The position numbers and the translations under genes were made by a program. Shown piece after piece: positions 50,695 to 60,717 of a stretch of DNA of 64,000 nt. Location of the stretch: the NCBI GenBank assembly GCA_021927905.1, contig BLLK01000072.1, positions 62,001 through 126,000 on the forward strand, written 5' to 3'. Each line of letters opens with the position of its first letter. Position 1 is the first letter of the stretch. Source of the stretch: Chaetoceros tenuissimus (Eukaryota; Bacillariophyta; Thalassiosirophyceae; Chaetocerotales; Chaetocerotaceae). The notes beneath the pieces were generated by a model. It was given only the letters and a program-made list of their open reading frames with translations, did no database searches and was not told where the DNA came from.

Positions 50695-53207
50695 ATGACA
50701 AATATAAATGAAGGTGTCTTGGCACAAAGCCAAGAGACTGTTGATTTAGAACAGTCGATGGAAAGCGCAAAGCACGACGCCGACGCAGACCAATCCCAGT
50801 TACATGAAGATGCCGATGAAGATTTTATTTCATGGTCTGCATGTACTTCCATGGATTGGGCATTTGTTCCAAAGTCAGATTTACCAGTAAAGGAAGAATA
50901 TGATCCCGTTGAAAAGTTTGTGTATGATGCAATGCGTGCAAGATCTACAAATCCTTTTACAGATGCCGAGCAACAAAAGACTTCTGTATTAGGCTACAAA
51001 GCTATCTTGGACCTATTTAAACAACAAGACGATTTGTCAATGCTCACAAAAATATTCTTAGCGTTTAGAACAAGTGGGGGAGGAAGAACTCTTGGTATGA
51101 TGATTGCAGATAGCAAGAGGCACGCTGCACTTTTTCACCTTATTTTTAAAATGGACCCATTCACATCGGAAGAAAAAAGTGCGAGCTCATCGGACAAAAT
51201 GTTGGCAGACGCGTACCTCAACTTCGTCATAGCTATTGTCAGTGCAAATTCAATTTTTTTAACACCTGCAATGAATATGCTATGGAGATGCTTGCAAAAT
51301 ACTGATGCAGTCACTGATGCAGATAAGCAGCTAATAATACACAAGGATGATTCAAAATCCAAGGAAGAGATAGAAACCATAGTCAAAGAGCAATTTGAAA
51401 GAAATTCAAGATTACATGGGACATTGATGAAGATATTAGAGCTTGTCCCCAAAGCGAATTCAGAAATATATCCTCTTCTTGCATCTTCGTTTCCGTTCAA
51501 ACTGAAACCATTGGCAACACAAGCTAACTACATGAAACAATGCTTCATAGTCTTAAATTATGTTCCTACTGCACGTCAAAATGTTTTGGAGCTTTGCCTT
51601 GACAAATGCCTTGAGATAGATGTTGAAATTCGAATAGCTCAAGATGGAAAAGTAGATATTGATGATACCAAAGAAGATGACGATTTATTTATTATGGATG
51701 AAGAAACTGGCACGACAAAAGAAACACCTCTCGAAATAGAGAATAGGACTGTGGACGAAATGGCTGAAAAGGTAAGTATTATATTTCCATAGATCAATAG
51801 CTCTGATTACCATGGGATGCATCTAACAAACATAATTTGAAGCTCGATACTTTAATGTACTTGACATTTCAAAATCTTGCCGCAAAACTTATTAGTACAC
51901 AAGATTTATACAAAATGATTATTCCCGCTTTTGATTCTGTCATTTTGACCACACATAGATCGAAGTTTGTTCAATTTGTAATATTCTTTCTATGTGGTTT
52001 GGATAACGATGCAGATGGGAACAAACAAGCATCCAATGAGAATGATGACGAAAATACACAAAATATATTATCGCGAGAATTTGCAGCGAAGCTTATTGAT
52101 TTAGTTCTCGATCCTCTCAACCCCAGCATCAACAGACAGTCTGCAGCTTGTTACCTTGCATCTTTTGTATCTCGGTCGAAAGCAGTTTGTATAAGTACTG
52201 CATGTGAGGCTGTTTCAGCCATTTTACGATTTGCTGAGGCTTACATGGACACATATCATACTGAGGCATTGGCAAGAAATGCTAGAAGGGGTGCGACCGC
52301 TGGTTTTGGATCAGGACTCCAGTCAAATAGTTCAAAAGTCTCCACTCATTCTCTTTTCTATACAGTATGCCAAGCAGCTTTTTACATTATGTGTTTCAGA
52401 GGCAAACAATGTATTCAATACCACAAGAAAGCTATTGACTATCACTCGAGTTTGGATAACCATGTCGAGAATGAAGACGACGAAAGTCACATCCTACTTT
52501 ACCCCGAATCTTCCTTCATCGACATTAGTTCCAAACGTTGGACAAGGCTTGCTTCTCACCATTTAAACCCACTGAAATATTGTCTTGAAAGCGTTAGGGG
52601 CGAATTCCTATTACTATCAGACAGATTTGAACTTATCGATGCTGAAACTTTGAATAAACTTATTATCGAAGATCGCAAAATGGCTTCTGGAAATAAAACT
52701 GGTTCACAAGGGAAAAAACCCACTGCTATTCGCACAGCTGCTACATTGGAAAAGAAGAGAATGACTGGTGGTGTTGGAGGTCTCGGTCGTGGATCTAACC
52801 CTCTTGATTCTTTCTTTCCATTTGACCCGTACCTTCTTCGAAGATCATATTTCTTCGTTGAGCCATACTATAGACATTGGATCGGAAGCTTAGCTGATGA
52901 TCCATCTTTCCAAGAAAGTGATGACGAAAGTATAGCCAATTCTGTCCCAGATGAAAGCTTGGAAATCGAAGGAGAAAGCGACTTCGAAGACTCAGATGAA
53001 GATGAGGAGGACAGTGTTGACCATGAGCAGTCATTAGTGGAAGCTACAGAAGTTACTGCAATGAGTTTGACATCTACAACCTGCTCATTTTTCCAGGAAG
53101 ATGAAAGCGACAATGAGATAACGGCGGAGGATATGGCTGTTCCTGCTGACACTTGGGTTAAAGAATTAAAACGAGCTCGTGCGCTATCTATCGAAGACTG
53201 TTGGTAG
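50695..53207 (+). CDS. RRN3: RNA polymerase I initiation factor RRN3/TIF-IA, 813 aa
   Basis: Two exons, 50695-51771 and 51843-53207; intron 71 bp, phase 0. RRN3 bridges RNA polymerase I to the rDNA promoter and is the growth-regulated switch of rRNA synthesis. Recognisable family blocks are the HEAT-like middle (LDTLMYLTFQNLAAKLIS, then RQSAACYLASFVSRSK), FYTVCQAAFYIMCFR, RLASHHLNPLKYCLESV followed by RGEFLLLSDRF, and the C-terminal SFFPFDPYLLRRSYFFVEP with YYRHWIG. An acidic tail (DFEDSDEDEEDSVDHE) follows, as in other RRN3 proteins. An acidic N-terminal extension of about 60 residues and a Ser/Gly insert are additions typical of diatom nuclear proteins. Confidence 0.9.
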
Positions 53208-53335
53208 CTTATTGTTATAATTTAAAACTATTGTTCACTTTATCCTATTTTAAAAATCCTCAAAAACTTTTCCCTCGTATATGCAATCCCAAATCAAATC
53301 CAAAAATTATTTACATGCATGAAGTGTTCAACTCA

Positions 53336-53906
53336 CTATTCCATATCATTCTCAATATACTCATCTATGATATGTACCATGCAGTCATGTTTATTCTCTA
53401 CCTCAGGCTTCTTCATGTTTTTCTTCTTTCTCAAGTTTGCTCCTCTTCGTCCACCATACTGATGAGTCTCTTCATCAGCTTGTCCCATATTGTGATTAGC
53501 AAAGAAGAAGTCTACCTCATTTTTGATAAAGTCTCCTGCAGCAGTAAGTACTGTCTTCTCTGCATTCTCAACGTGATCAAAGATTTCTTGAGCGGCAAGA
53601 TCAAAGTCGTCTAGTGTTTCTTCTTGCTTCACTACGTTTCTCTTGACCTTCGTTACTTTGATCTTCTCCTTGCTATCCGAAATTAAGAAAGAGATGTAAA
53701 GACTTAGTTCTGTGATTGGAATGCGTTTATTATAATCTGTTCCAGTATTAAACTTACGTGTCTCGCTTCAAGCGCTTATCACGTACGTCATGAAGGTCAT
53801 GATCCAATTCCATGAAGAATGCATCTGGAGTTGCAGATGTGGAGACGTATGCAACACATAAAGCTAGAAGTAGAAGTACTTGTAGAACAAAGTTATTCTT
53901 ATTCAT
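53336..53906 (-). CDS. Small secreted charged protein of unknown function, 161 aa
   Basis: Two exons, 53906-53758 and 53672-53336; intron 85 bp. The start MNKNNFVLQVLLLLALCVAY is a signal peptide probably cut near STSATPDA. The mature chain alternates basic and acidic patches: HDLHDVRDKRLKRDT, KEKIKVTKVKRN, then helical TLDDFDLAAQEIFDHVENAE, a Gly/Arg/Lys patch (GGRRGANLRKKKNMKK) and an acidic end. The basic patches next to acidic helices recall diatom silica-associated proteins, but the composition is not Ser/Lys-biased as in silaffins, so this is weak. The first part was too short to stand out as a frame and was found by splicing. Confidence 0.65.
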
Positions 53907-54948
53907 GATTGGTTAGTTTGTTTTCTTTTTATCTTGAAATATGAGACAACGCAAAAGTTGATAGTCACGGAGAGAAGAAAGATGATGTCAGAACATTTAC
54001 TGTATTCTGAAAAGACGTGTGATACTTTTGTATCAACATCTCTTAAAAAGAGAAGCTTCGTTGTCTACTGTCACATCATTGTTTTTGATTGAGATTCGGT
54101 TTGATTCATCAGTACATTTCTGTGGTAAAGATAGTATTGTCTTTTGTACGGAAAAATGAGAAGACTGCCCATCAAAAAATGATGACAATGACAACATGTG
54201 ACATCATCATCCACCAAACAGAGCATGGACAGACGCCATCAGCTATTTGACGTCTTCCAATTTTCTTTGTCCTATATCTGTGTGTAAATGTTAAGAATGA
54301 ATGAATCAGATCTATGTTTCTTTTTATAATCCTATGAAGAAATACTCAGATTTAGTTGCATTTACAATTTATTTTTAATTGAGCGTTCAAAATTGAATTA
54401 TTCATATGATCCACTAAAGTGAGTCGTGATCTCTATCTCAATCTATTCGTACATGATTGGAGGTATGTGATCATCGTAGTCATTTCGTTTGTTTTTGTTA
54501 TATATATTTAGTGAAAGAGAGCATGATTTCATAGTCATGCGGCGAGATCATTGCTAGGAAGAAAGCATTCTTAGGAACATTCTCAAGGATACGACCCATT
54601 TGCATCACGACTGGCTGCACTTCACTTTGATTTATTAAAGCAAAAGAACATTGTAGGTATTTTGGTGCATTGTGGTGGATCCTTATGCGTGGGTGTGGGC
54701 ATCTGCTTCAAAGATGAATGAGAAGGATGCCAATCAAAAGAAATGACATTTGCTCGTACGTACTTGCCATAGAATGGCGTCAAAAATGATAGATAGCCAT
54801 ATATGTTTGAAAATCACGCATCCAGCTAGTGACTGTCATTGGCAGAGAAAAATATAAATCCCACACTTTTTAATTGAGTTGAAATGCAAAAGCCATGAAC
54901 TGATGAGTTATTACAAAGGACCACTTTGAATATACATAGATTGCTAAA
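53907..54948. promoter_or_regulatory. Long divergent promoter region
   Basis: About 1 kb between the small secreted protein (minus) and the CTC1-like gene (plus). It contains TGACGTCT at about 54248, one base off the CRE palindrome, a TATATATATTTA tract at about 54500, and GACATCATC/GATGATG elements near 54170-54215. No gene, tRNA or transposon was recognised. Confidence 0.4.
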
Positions 54949-57900
54949 ATGAGCCGTCAGCATTTAACAGGACGTATCGAGTTCCGTTTCAATTTGGGGC
55001 AAGGACAGCCGAGGGACAGACAACATAAAATTGATGATTCTTCTTCCACATCTGATGGTATACAGCAAAACAATATTCCTCATTCCAAAGCTGGTAAAAA
55101 AAGACCTCGAGATGAGAGCCAAGATGTGTGTAACACAGATTATTTTCAGGATGAAGCGGGATTTTACTTCATTCAAGATGGAGATATGTGTCAGAATCAA
55201 TCATTTCTAATTGTTGCAGCATCGCCTGAGATGTACCTAGTGACAACAGCTTCCAGTTCAAATTCCAAGGTAGAAATACGCGACTTTGAACTATTAACAT
55301 GCAACAAAGTAAAAACTATTCACATCTACAAAGACGGCATCAGATGCTTGATTGACGAGAAAGTAAATTCAATGAAAGTAGACAAGAAAGTCAGGTATCT
55401 GTCACTTGCAGATGTAAACAAGATAGAGGATTCATCTGACAAAAATGAATTAAAGATATTGAAACGTAAAATGAGTATCGAAGCGATGGTTGATGCAATT
55501 TCACCCATTATTACAGTTGTGAAAACAGATCCATTTGCAATTATTGAAATCTACGACGATGATGGAAGGTCTACTGTTGTTATATTGAAAGGTAAACATG
55601 CACTGCAGCTTCATGCCTACATCGAACCGGGAAACAAAATTATGCTGAAAGATGTGAAAAGACAAAAATGGCATGTGCCAAAGTCTTTGGAAAAAGAAGG
55701 TATTCCCAAGAGACTTCGATCAAGATCACCTGAATATGTTTTTGTAGTTTCTGCAGTGAATCAAATGAGTTTGGAAGAGGCTGCATGTCCATCAAAGGGT
55801 ACTTTTCCACAGTGCCTTCCGTCAACGATTCATCCTTTGACTAGTATACAGGGTGAAGTTATGTCAGTGAAATTTACTTCATTTATGCAATCGGACTGCG
55901 AAGTACGACAGTTGCATTACATCCTCATGAAGCCATGCAATTTAAGTAACAATGACAAGGACTCTGGATTGATGAAATTGTACATGACTTATTATCCAAC
56001 TTCTCCTTCACTCTTTATTGGTTTAAAGAAAGGATGTATAGTACGAGCCATTAATGTCCATCGATGTGAGTCGGATACACTCCAAACTTTCAAAAAGAGT
56101 GTTGGGGAAGAATATAGGTGTTTTGGTGCTTGCTTACGGTCAACTGTTTCAATGGCATTTATGCCAGCATTCGATAAACATGAAGCATTACATACGTCGC
56201 TTTCACAAATTCAGTTCTCAGTATTTGCTTTCAAGACAATTCGGAGGACTTATTATGAAATGGAGTGGATGTCATTATTTAGGATGCAGTTCTCAAGATG
56301 TAAACTTATTCTAGATCATGCGGACAAGTTTCTTACGACTATCCAGACGCGATGCAACTGTTATTTACACAATCACAAAAAGGGTAGAGATCCATATTTT
56401 GAATTCTTTGATCATGGATGTGAATGCTTGAATGACGAGGATAGAGAGGACTCTATCGAACTATGCTTTTGTCCTGTAAAGATGCCTCAATTAGATTTTC
56501 CGTTCTTTCTTAGCATTGATGAAGTAAGAAGAATTGGAATTATGCGTATTAAAGAAGCAATGCCAGCATTATACCAAACCTTCACCAATAAATCGTTTTT
56601 GGATCGCAAGCTAGGAGTCGGTTGCACTTCGTCTATTCATATCAGGTCCGATGAATTGTCCCGACAACTTGGTTACTGTACTGGAAACATTTGTATTGCT
56701 GGAGCTCTTCATAGCATGAAGTCCAACGAAGTTAGGACTATTAATGATGGTGACTACATTCTTCAATGCTGCAAATGTTCGTTCCAAGCTGAAACATCTT
56801 TTCAATCAAGTAGAAAGGAAGTACAGCAAATTGGAGACATGATCAATCTAAATGTACACAAGGTAATTATCTCGATGATATACCTTGGGGAGTACGGTGC
56901 CACTGGAAATGATAACGGTGTAGTAATTTCCGATCTCAAAAGCCCTCATTCAAGTAGCAACGGAATTAGCTTTGTTGTGCAACAAAAGAACTTATTTTTT
57001 CTTGCGTCTCTTCACCTACAATATCGGGAAGCAGAACCAACACACTTGAATACCAATACTCAAAGCATTAATTTTGAGAAAACACAGTCGTTAGATGAGA
57101 CCAAGTTTGCACGACTTGTTCGACAGCGCTGGAGACCTACTAGGAGGAAACAGGTTTATAATGGATATGAAGTTGGTTTAGGAAATTTTGTCCCATTTGT
57201 TGATAAGAAGCTCAATCACGATCCATATCACCATACAATGAAATTATCGATTCAGCTACAGAGTAGCGCCATTGATCTACCATTTTTACCACCTCAAGTC
57301 ATTGCGATGGCAGACGCCTGGCTTGGCTTGGTAGAATCAAGTTTATCTGCCCTCTTAACTGGATGTTGGGACGAGCTGAATGAAAATACAGAAAATATTC
57401 TGTATGCAATTTACCTTCACTTTGATCCATCTGATATAGTAGGCAAGGTCATTGATCTCGCTCAAGTGAACGTCAAGGTTATTGAATACGAAAATACATG
57501 TGAAAATATGAAATTGTTTCCCGTTTTTTTCAAAACTGAAAACGGACCATCATTTCTTGGCGGCAAACCGATGGTGCCAGGCACAGTCAGTAACAGAGTC
57601 AAGAGGAAGCATCTAGTTTCTAAGAAGATTAAGATTGTTTTTGGAGAAGCTTTAATTCAATCCCCGCTCATGGGGTCAAATTGTTCAGCACTATCACTTT
57701 CAAAGTTGAATTTTATTTCATCCGTAGGAAAAGTGGTCCCTTGCTACAATTCTATCAAGATAAGAAATGCCCAAGTAATCAAAATACGCTTCTGTAGAGC
57801 AAAAGCAGAATGTAATCACTGTTTCAGTCCTCTGATCAGAAAGAAGAAGACAGAACACCAGTCCAGGTTTTGGTCCAACCCATTATCTTTAGAAAATCTC

Positions 57901-58482
57901 ACATCAAAATCAAAAGCAAAAGTAGGAACCAAATTGCCAAGACTTCTTGTTTGTCCAAACAAGTGTGATGAGAGGCATGCGTATATAAAATGGGAATTGA
58001 GTGGAATTCTACACGATAATACAGGGACCGCAAAGATTTTTTCAGAACGAGATACAACACTTCTAATTCTTGGCGAAGGTCTTGATGTGCAATGCATAGA
58101 AAGTGGGGCATGGACGTCACCTTATGGGATAACATACAAGGCAGGCGTTCAAATGATTCCCAAGAATGCAGTAGATAGCAACGAGAAAATCTCTGTTGAT
58201 TCCATGGCTTATCTTGAACTTTACAGACACTGTACTTCATGTGGAACTTTTCAACGCCCTTTAGATTTTATCTGCAAAATTAAATCGAACCCTGCCAATG
58301 AACCGAATACTCAAGATTCTGAAGAGATCCCAATTGTTTCATCACTAGGCAAAGAAGGAACTGTAATGCGGAGTTCGGATTTATCCTTTACGTCAAAATC
58401 CATGAATCTACTTGCCCTAGATGCATGTAGAACTTCTAATGAACCGCAGATATCTGGATGGTCTATATTAAATAATTTGTAA
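54949..58482 (+). CDS. Large OB-fold-type protein, candidate CTC1 (CST telomere complex), 1177 aa
   Basis: Single exon. Long beta-rich stretches with short loops fit a chain of OB folds (VFVVSAVNQMS, KKGCIVRAINVHRCE, RIRDFELL-type patches). Near the C-terminus a Cys pair CNHCFSPL (about residue 956) and LLVCPNKC (about 1003) precede YIKWELSGILHDNTGTAKIF, like the zinc-ribbon OB fold of RPA1 and CTC1, where a ligand-binding strand is followed by DNTG-x-A. The length is close to human CTC1 (1217). CTC1 with STN1 and TEN1 binds single-stranded telomere DNA and helps polymerase alpha fill in. A Ser/Lys N-terminal tail carries a possible nuclear signal (GKKRPRDE). An RPA1 paralogue or a protist-specific OB protein remains possible. 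Confidence 0.5.
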   Translation: MSRQHLTGRIEFRFNLGQGQPRDRQHKIDDSSSTSDGIQQNNIPHSKAGKKRPRDESQDVCNTDYFQDEAGFYFIQDGDMCQNQSFLIVAASPEMYLVTTASSSNSKVEIRDFELLTCNKVKTIHIYKDGIRCLIDEKVNSMKVDKKVRYLSLADVNKIEDSSDKNELKILKRKMSIEAMVDAISPIITVVKTDPFAIIEIYDDDGRSTVVILKGKHALQLHAYIEPGNKIMLKDVKRQKWHVPKSLEKEGIPKRLRSRSPEYVFVVSAVNQMSLEEAACPSKGTFPQCLPSTIHPLTSIQGEVMSVKFTSFMQSDCEVRQLHYILMKPCNLSNNDKDSGLMKLYMTYYPTSPSLFIGLKKGCIVRAINVHRCESDTLQTFKKSVGEEYRCFGACLRSTVSMAFMPAFDKHEALHTSLSQIQFSVFAFKTIRRTYYEMEWMSLFRMQFSRCKLILDHADKFLTTIQTRCNCYLHNHKKGRDPYFEFFDHGCECLNDEDREDSIELCFCPVKMPQLDFPFFLSIDEVRRIGIMRIKEAMPALYQTFTNKSFLDRKLGVGCTSSIHIRSDELSRQLGYCTGNICIAGALHSMKSNEVRTINDGDYILQCCKCSFQAETSFQSSRKEVQQIGDMINLNVHKVIISMIYLGEYGATGNDNGVVISDLKSPHSSSNGISFVVQQKNLFFLASLHLQYREAEPTHLNTNTQSINFEKTQSLDETKFARLVRQRWRPTRRKQVYNGYEVGLGNFVPFVDKKLNHDPYHHTMKLSIQLQSSAIDLPFLPPQVIAMADAWLGLVESSLSALLTGCWDELNENTENILYAIYLHFDPSDIVGKVIDLAQVNVKVIEYENTCENMKLFPVFFKTENGPSFLGGKPMVPGTVSNRVKRKHLVSKKIKIVFGEALIQSPLMGSNCSALSLSKLNFISSVGKVVPCYNSIKIRNAQVIKIRFCRAKAECNHCFSPLIRKKKTEHQSRFWSNPLSLENLTSKSKAKVGTKLPRLLVCPNKCDERHAYIKWELSGILHDNTGTAKIFSERDTTLLILGEGLDVQCIESGAWTSPYGITYKAGVQMIPKNAVDSNEKISVDSMAYLELYRHCTSCGTFQRPLDFICKIKSNPANEPNTQDSEEIPIVSSLGKEGTVMRSSDLSFTSKSMNLLALDACRTSNEPQISGWSILNNL

Positions 58483-58622
58483 TGTTCTTCAAAAGCTTTC
58501 AGTTCATAGCAATCAGTTGTAGTTAGATTTTAACTTGCATCGACAATGCTCTTTGTTGGCATCAATTTCAAAGGAAAAAGGCCTTTTAATAATGACCACC
58601 ACCCACACAATACCTATATCTA

Positions 58623-59453
58623 ATGAAAAGAGAAAAGAACCACCAGCTCTTTTTACTACTACCCGCCACAACGAAAAACTATTTACTCATATTCTCGGAA
58701 ATCCCCTTGAAAGCAAAGAAGGTGAACATGATGTCAATATATTCTTCATTGAAAAAGTTTACTTGCAGGAGGAGTAGATTTAATGTTTTGGAAGCAAATT
58801 ACATAATTTCACGTAACCTCAGTGGTTGTACCACAAACACTGGTGTTGGAACTAGAAACATAATTCAACCACCGTCATGTTTAAACTCATTCTGGGAGAG
58901 TGCTTGGAACATTTTAGATAATGCAGTATCGACTCGTGGGTCATCTACGCGATACGTAAACTTTGCTACCATAGATTCTTACACGAATACGCCTGAAGCA
59001 AGAATAGTAGCCCTTCAACATGTAAATCGAAATATAGACAGGATAGACTTTTATGCTGATATGACATCTCCCAAAGTCCACCAAATACAGCAAAATAAAG
59101 AAGGAGCAATCACACTTTGGGATCCACTTTTCTTCATTCAATCCCGTTTATCAGTGAAAGTAGATATTTTACATCTAGGAGATGATAATTGTGATAAAGA
59201 TGTGGTGAAAGAAGCTTGGGATGCATTGCCATCGCGAATACAACTTTGTTATGGAGCAAATCCGCATCCAGGAGCGCAAATTGATGATCCTTCCAATTTC
59301 ACAAAGAAGGCAAATATAATGAATTTTTGTATTTTTGCTTGCAATGTTTACAAAATGGACTTGGTATATTTGGATCCGGAAGATCGAATGAGAGATAGAC
59401 GCGCATTATATCTCAAAAGTGAAAATTGGGAAGGAAAATGGCTATCACCATGA
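58623..59453 (+). CDS. Pyridoxamine-phosphate-oxidase-like flavoprotein (Alr4036/Pyridox_oxase_2 type)
   Basis: Single exon. The conserved FMN-binding region is FWESAWNILDNAV, then a block with ARIVALQHVNRNIDRIDFY and ADMTSPKVHQIQQNK, then ITLWDPLFFIQSRLSVKV with AWDALPSRIQLCYGANP and PGAQIDDP. The end NFCIFACNVYKMDLVYL with DPEDRMRDRRALY matches the family signature. These proteins bind FMN and resemble PNPO, but their substrates are mostly unknown. The start is uncertain. An ATG at 58728 (MMSIYSSLKKFTCRRSRFN) gives a mitochondrial-type presequence and looks better than the first ATG. True PdxH is less likely because the PLP-site residues are not evident. Confidence 0.75.
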   Translation: MKREKNHQLFLLLPATTKNYLLIFSEIPLKAKKVNMMSIYSSLKKFTCRRSRFNVLEANYIISRNLSGCTTNTGVGTRNIIQPPSCLNSFWESAWNILDNAVSTRGSSTRYVNFATIDSYTNTPEARIVALQHVNRNIDRIDFYADMTSPKVHQIQQNKEGAITLWDPLFFIQSRLSVKVDILHLGDDNCDKDVVKEAWDALPSRIQLCYGANPHPGAQIDDPSNFTKKANIMNFCIFACNVYKMDLVYLDPEDRMRDRRALYLKSENWEGKWLSP

Positions 59454-59560
59454 ATATAATAATAATTGAATATACATATTATCCAGGATCTACATTAGTT
59501 CCAAATCATTACGCTTACTACTTTACAAATATAATGCAAGAAAAATCCTTCAGGTTGATT

Positions 59561-60124
59561 TCATCTATGGGCTGGACCAAACTGAGAAAATCCTTCATCT
59601 CGTCGTTTAATCTGAAGTTTTCTCTTTTTAGGCAAATTCTTGTCATGATGATAGGTTGCTACCGCAAGACCTAAACATACAGCATATCTAAGACATACTT
59701 CTATTTGAAATGCTCGATTCGACGTCCATACTGAAAACAACGACGATTCCTCTTCCCATTTGAAGTGATCCTTGGTCGACTCAACAAGTTTAGGATTTAC
59801 AAACGTTCGTCTGACATAGTAATCCAGCATCAATTCCCGTGCCTCTTGACATTCTTGAAAAATCTTCTTTGCGTCATAATCTTTGCTTTTTGAAACCTTT
59901 GCTAAATCAGGATGATGGCGCTTTGCAGCCCTCCTGAAACCTTCTAAAATTTGCTCTCGAGTAGGACTGACATGCGAGTGTTGAGAATTCAAACTTATCG
60001 ATGCGCTACTAGTAGAGTTTCTGGGTATTTTTAAAAGTGAATGAGCCCGTTTCAGTGTGATCGAGTAGGACTTTGGTTGACGAAATATCATTATGGCTTG
60101 GGATGCTGCATATAAAATAGTCAA
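59561..60124 (-). CDS. Short J-domain protein with C-terminal membrane segment, 187 aa
   Basis: Single exon. The likely start is 60124 or the third ATG at 60091 (MIFRQPKSYSITLKRAHSLL), which gives a mitochondrial-type leader. The J domain is compact: AHSLLKIP, then REQILEGFRRAAKRHHPDL with the HPD triad, then KKIFQECQEARELMLD. A Trp-rich linker and a hydrophobic segment (VCLRYAVCLGLAVATYHH) follow, then a basic tail. It probably recruits an Hsp70 at a mitochondrial or ER membrane. It ends 107 bp from the convergent flavoprotein gene. Confidence 0.72.
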   Translation of the reverse strand: MTILYAASQAIMIFRQPKSYSITLKRAHSLLKIPRNSTSSASISLNSQHSHVSPTREQILEGFRRAAKRHHPDLAKVSKSKDYDAKKIFQECQEARELMLDYYVRRTFVNPKLVESTKDHFKWEEESSLFSVWTSNRAFQIEVCLRYAVCLGLAVATYHHDKNLPKKRKLQIKRRDEGFSQFGPAHR

Positions 60125-60717
60125 TAGACATTGGGAAGATGATGCGGCTAGAGAGACAAGTGCTTCGGTAGAAAGTCCCTAAGGTGCACCTTAATTGTAA
60201 TGAAGCTCAATGCAAACAACAGTTGCTGGCTGTGGAGATAGAATTCTGAATGCATTCTTCGTCAAAGATCTAAGATCCAAGATTGAGATGTAAGCCTATC
60301 GCTCACACTTACTAAACTTCAAGGTTTCATTTTGTGTGGCTAGAAAAGGATCTATTCATTGGCTAGGCTTCATGAATGATGATACTGGTATCATTGGTTT
60401 TTGGTTTTAGAGTATTGTGTTGATTTATCATAATTTGGAAAAGATTTGGCTACAATCATTCCTTAAGTTGAAAAGAATTAGCAAAGGTACGTAATCCTTT
60501 ACATGTATCTATTCTGTAGGTTGTTATTTACTCCATCATTTACCTTTTTGACAGGGGAGTTCGTCATTGGTGAAGTTATTTTTCACGTAGATATAAATAT
60601 TTCAATACAATTTTGCAATAAGTAGTCTCGTCTGTTTTTACATTTTATTTTTTATGGATTATTTTATCTGAGAAATATAACTACATTTAAACAAGATTTG
60701 TGCATAATTATTAATCC
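60125..60717. other. Intergenic, nothing recognised
   Basis: 593 bp: the 5' flank of the J-domain gene and the 3' flank of ATG1 (both minus). AT-rich in the last 150 bp. No repeats or RNA genes visible. Confidence 0.35.

Noticed and set aside
53336-53906. Silaffin-like identity for the small secreted protein
   Set aside because: It has a signal peptide and basic patches, but not the Ser/Lys-dominated repeats that define silaffins.
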